A stretch of 8,831 bases of DNA, taken from NCBI GenBank assembly GCA_946886375.1, contig CAMPIL010000139.1:1-8831 (forward strand), read 5' to 3'. Positions 6,453 through 8,831 of the stretch are shown one piece after another; position 1 is the first letter of the stretch; the number at the start of each line of letters is the position of its first letter. Source of the DNA: an uncultured Phycisphaerales bacterium. GTDB taxonomy: Bacteria > Planctomycetota > Phycisphaerae > Phycisphaerales > SM1A02. A program made the position numbers and the translations under genes. Below the pieces are notes generated by a model, which saw nothing but the letters and a program-made list of their open reading frames with translations, searched no databases and had not been told where the DNA came from.

Positions 6453-6868
6453 CGCAGATCGAAACCATCCTGCCCGCGCATCTGCCGCCGCGCTCCGCCC
6501 GCGCGATCCAGATTTGCTGGACATCGCAGATGCATCAGCGAGGCGAGGCGGGCCGGCGGAAATTCATCCTCTCGCTGCAACTGCAATCGCTCGACCAGGC
6601 GATGGTCGAAGCGTGGATTGAACACAACGGCTCGCGCCGTTGCGTGATGGAACGCCAGCCGCTGCGCGTGGACGCCTGCATCGAAGACCGCATGCTGCAC
6701 GTGGACGTCATGGGGCACAACGGCGATGGTCGCATCGCGGCGGTCTCAGTTCTGACGGATGATGACGAGCACAACTCAAGCATGCGGCCGCTGTACGCGC
6801 ATACTTCGCTGCTGCAGCAGGCGGGCTTCAACGCGGGCAGTTACGATGCGCCGCGGCTGGCGCGCTGA
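6449..6868 (+). CDS. Hypothetical protein translationally coupled to the GbsR-like regulator
   Basis: I do not recognise this 139-residue protein. Its ATG overlaps the gbsR stop by four bases (ATGA), which strongly supports real translation from the same transcript. It has no signal peptide or membrane segment, so it is probably cytoplasmic. Residues 35-90 read as alternating hydrophobic strands (FILSLQLQSL, MVEAWIEHN, LRVDACIEDRMLHVDVMG), suggesting a small beta-rich domain. A His/Asp-rich piece (MLHVDVMGHNGDG, then TDDDEHN) lies at about 82-109, and SLLQQAGFNAGSY closes the protein. Two cysteines (Cys23, Cys65) and a third at position 76 are present without a metal-site spacing I trust. A ligand sensor, an antagonist of the regulator or an unrelated partner are all possible. 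Its stop lies 12 bases from the convergent gene's stop. Confidence 0.72.
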   Translation: MTQIETILPAHLPPRSARAIQICWTSQMHQRGEAGRRKFILSLQLQSLDQAMVEAWIEHNGSRRCVMERQPLRVDACIEDRMLHVDVMGHNGDGRIAAVSVLTDDDEHNSSMRPLYAHTSLLQQAGFNAGSYDAPRLAR

Positions 6869-6880
6869 GACGCACGCCGA

Positions 6881-8329
6881 TCACAGCACAAGTTCCTGCT
6901 GCGGGGCGATTGCTGAAGGCAGTTGAATGCGACAGAGATCTTCAGCATCCAGCGCGGTCAGCGGATTGATTTCAATTTTCGCGTCCACGTGACCATCGCG
7001 CCGCGGCACCTGCACGCCGCATTTCGCCAGCCACTGGCCGTAACGATCCGACTGCAACTGGTGCGATGTCGCGGCTGAATCCACGCCGTGCGCGTTCTTG
7101 ATCGGCGCGAACTCTTCCACGCGGCTGGTCTGCAGAACGATGGACGATTTCGCCAGGGGAATGGCGTCGAACACGAACGCTTCGAGTTTCACCGCGTTGG
7201 GCTGTGCGGGTTCGATCCGCCGGCCCGTCGCCGGATCAATGAACGGGACTTTCTTGTCGGCTCGGTGGTAGGGCAGTGCGAAGTGTTTTGCGTCTGCGGT
7301 GAGCCGGCTCACGAACGCCACGCTCAGCAGATGCACGGCGATGTTGCCCGCGATGAACCGCAGCCGGCCGTGTTCATCTTTCTGTTGCGAGAGTTCCGCA
7401 GGCAAGTCTGAGTATTCGATGACGAGCGTCTTTCCATCGGCTTGGCAGAACACGCCCACCTTTTCATCTGCGGAAACCTTCGGCACCATCTTGCTGGAAA
7501 ATTCCGCGGAACTGTCGGGCGCGGCGGCGTGCAGGCCGATGAACAGCGGATCGATGCACTTGACCAGCGGATTATCGACCTGGAAATACGAAATATGCTC
7601 GACGCCGCGCGCGATCATGTCATCGATCGCTGCGGACTGGCGCAGCGCCTTGATCGACCCGCCGTGGCCATCGGGATTGACTGCGATTTCATCTTTCTCA
7701 GCCAGCAGCAGCTTGCCGGTCGCCGCGTCGATGGATGGAATCACGCCCTGCGGGAAGAAGAAGACGTCGTTGCGCTTCAGGCCAAAGTAGTTGTTGTCGG
7801 CGAAGAACGCGCGGGTGTCGGCGTCGTTGATGGGGCTGGTCATGATGTACCACGGAATGACCGGCGGCTTGCCGCCGCGCGAATACTTGCGCTGGGTGGC
7901 GAGAATCTGCTCGGCGAAGATGCGGAACAGCGGCTTGCCGGTGACGACGGTTGCGGGATACGTGCCCTTTGGGCCGTCCCACCCCAGGCGCGTGCCCTGT
8001 CCGCCGGCCACCGTGAACGCAGCGATCTTGCCCGCACGAATCAAGTCTTCGCCGATGCCGCGGTACCGAGCCGCGTGATCAAACTGCGGCGAGCCGTCGG
8101 CGTCGATCGGGTAGTACGGCGCCGGACGCAGATTCTTGGGAAGTTCGATGTCAGGCTTGCGACGAACATACGCATCGATCAACCGATCCAGCATCGCAAA
8201 ATCGATCTGGCTGATCTGCGACAAGAGCGACTGCTGCTGGGCCGGTTGCAGTTGGTTGAAGAACGCCAGCACATGCTCCTGACCGTGTGCGTGCAGCGTT
8301 GATCGAATGGAATCAAGGCGATCGGTCAT
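6881..8329 (-). CDS. UDP-N-acetylhexosamine pyrophosphorylase family (eukaryote-type UDPGP)
   Basis: This 482-residue enzyme belongs to the UDPGP nucleotidyltransferase family. It would join UTP and a sugar 1-phosphate, most likely N-acetylglucosamine 1-phosphate, to give a UDP-sugar for envelope or polysaccharide synthesis in the cytoplasm. The N-terminal part (GQEHVLAFFNQL, residues 16-27) matches the helical cap of eukaryotic UAP1. The catalytic domain shows AGGQGTRLGWDGPKG (108-122), IMTSPINDADTRAFF (162-176), NPDGHGG (218-224), VDNPLVKCIDPLFIG (251-265), VSADEKVGVF (285-294) and GNIAVH (328-333). The C-terminal LPYHRADKKVPFID and KLEAFVFDAIPLAKS blocks also resemble UAP1. Glucose or galactose 1-phosphate are possible alternative substrates. 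I chose the ATG at 8327-8329 because MTDRLDSIRSTL fits the family; the open frame further upstream crosses the promoter. It is distinct from the usual bacterial GlmU. Confidence 0.92.
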   Translation of the reverse strand: MTDRLDSIRSTLHAHGQEHVLAFFNQLQPAQQQSLLSQISQIDFAMLDRLIDAYVRRKPDIELPKNLRPAPYYPIDADGSPQFDHAARYRGIGEDLIRAGKIAAFTVAGGQGTRLGWDGPKGTYPATVVTGKPLFRIFAEQILATQRKYSRGGKPPVIPWYIMTSPINDADTRAFFADNNYFGLKRNDVFFFPQGVIPSIDAATGKLLLAEKDEIAVNPDGHGGSIKALRQSAAIDDMIARGVEHISYFQVDNPLVKCIDPLFIGLHAAAPDSSAEFSSKMVPKVSADEKVGVFCQADGKTLVIEYSDLPAELSQQKDEHGRLRFIAGNIAVHLLSVAFVSRLTADAKHFALPYHRADKKVPFIDPATGRRIEPAQPNAVKLEAFVFDAIPLAKSSIVLQTSRVEEFAPIKNAHGVDSAATSHQLQSDRYGQWLAKCGVQVPRRDGHVDAKIEINPLTALDAEDLCRIQLPSAIAPQQELVL

Positions 8330-8591
8330 GGTGTGGGGCGCGAAGAAGCGAAGGCGGGGCGAAAGTATATCAGCACGACCGGTGAGGCGAAGTGAGCGTG
8401 GATTCCAGTCTTGCAGACGGACCAATGCGAGGGTCGGTGGAATCGCGCTGAACCGCACGCCTCAGCCCCGCCGGCGCTGCCACCGCGCCGCGCGCCGCAC
8501 GCGCGCAGGGTTGTGTGTGCCTCCCTTCCCGGTCCTCACTTCAATAACGAAGAACAATCACCCCTCCCCCGCAGCCGCGCTCACGACCCGC
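8330..8591. other. Gap between phoU stop and pyrophosphorylase start
   Basis: Apart from the -10 box, these 262 bases hold GC-rich DNA (8459-8520) and a more mixed stretch (8520-8590). No convincing terminator for phoU, small gene or RNA is seen; a CTTC-loop-GAAG near 8539 is too short to count. Confidence 0.5.
8364..8369 (-). promoter_or_regulatory. Candidate -10 box for the UDP-sugar pyrophosphorylase gene
   Basis: TATACT on the minus strand, 34 bases before the ATG, is a near-consensus -10 hexamer in GC-rich surroundings. The -35 region is weak (TTCGCC-like at a 16-base spacing). The predicted 5' leader is under 30 bases with no obvious ribosome binding site. Confidence 0.4.
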
Positions 8592-8831
8592 TCACATCTG
8601 GGGCGGGGCGGGCTTGCTCCAGCCTTCGGGAAGATGCCGCACGATGTGGCCGGTCTCAAGATAAATCAACTGCTCGCAGATGTTGGTGCAGTGATCGGCG
8701 ATGCGCTCCAGCGATTTCACCATCGACAGCAACCGGAACGCGAACTTCACGCTGAACTCGCCCACCGCAACCTTCTGCTGCGCATCCAGGCTGATTTCAG
8801 TCTTGAAGCGGTCCACCGTGTCGTCGAACGC
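8592..8831 (-). CDS. phoU: Phosphate signalling protein PhoU, C-terminal part (runs off the window)
   Basis: Seventy-nine codons of the 3' end are visible; the start lies beyond the right edge. The segment SLERIADHCTNICEQLIYL carries the E-x(2)-A-D-x(2)-x-N-I-x-E repeat that binds metal in PhoU helical bundles, and TGHIVRHLPEG is the usual ending of the protein. PhoU links the PstSCAB phosphate transporter to the PhoR/PhoB two-component system and keeps the Pho regulon off when phosphate is plentiful. The pst genes would be expected upstream, outside this window. The C-terminal tail (WSKPAPPQM) is short and unremarkable. Assignment rests on the second repeat only but is distinctive. Confidence 0.9.
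   Translation of the reverse strand, partial: AFDDTVDRFKTEISLDAQQKVAVGEFSVKFAFRLLSMVKSLERIADHCTNICEQLIYLETGHIVRHLPEGWSKPAPPQM

Noticed and set aside
5795..6718. 307-codon minus-strand frame opposite gbsR and its partner
   Set aside because: The plus strand carries a clear GbsR protein and an ATGA-coupled gene; the minus frame shows no domain.
6869..6880. Bidirectional terminator between the convergent genes
   Set aside because: Only 12 bases separate the stops, and no stem with a T-run is visible there.
7442..8302. 286-codon plus-strand frame opposite the pyrophosphorylase
   Set aside because: Shadow of the conserved UDPGP gene.

Overview
This window is GC-rich, densely coded bacterial chromosome. 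Eight protein genes are visible: six look complete, lipB has a suspicious stop near the window's left end, and phoU runs off the right end. Gene content points to Planctomycetota, perhaps Phycisphaerae: a eukaryote-type UDP-sugar pyrophosphorylase, a GbsR-like MarR regulator, an Lhr-Core helicase next to a PdeM nuclease, weak Shine-Dalgarno signals, and intergenic runs of short 'TTCATTCGTG' and 'TGACGCAG' words. That placement is an inference from gene style. No marker gene fixes it.

Layout. On the minus strand, reading right to left from 5463 to 14, come a D-glycerate/hydroxypyruvate dehydrogenase, a large ligase-associated DEXH helicase of the Lhr-Core type, the metallophosphoesterase PdeM (13 bp after the helicase stop) and the octanoyltransferase LipB. 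Helicase and PdeM are half of a known four-gene DNA repair cassette; its ATP-dependent ligase and exonuclease are not here. On the plus strand, a two-gene operon (5811-6868) encodes the GbsR/MarR regulator and an unrecognised 139-residue protein that overlaps it by ATGA. It runs tail to tail into a minus-strand UDP-N-acetylhexosamine pyrophosphorylase (6881-8329), and the 3' end of phoU lies beyond that.

Non-coding DNA is concentrated in three places: 4225-4482, with direct repeats and a perfect 6-bp hairpin; 5464-5810, a divergent control region with a long imperfect inverted repeat and a 28-bp near-perfect palindrome just upstream of gbsR; and 8330-8591, a UTR/promoter stretch with a clean -10 box.

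The genes do not form one pathway. They cover lipoate attachment, DNA repair, C2/C3 acid reduction, regulation, nucleotide-sugar synthesis for the envelope, and phosphate signalling. I see no clear mobile element, CRISPR array, RNA gene or obvious new defence system. The points most worth a second look are the in-frame amber at a position normally coding in LipB, the palindrome and the coupled unknown gene of the gbsR operon, the hairpin-bearing in-frame insertion in the helicase, and the intergenic repeats on both sides of the dehydrogenase gene.
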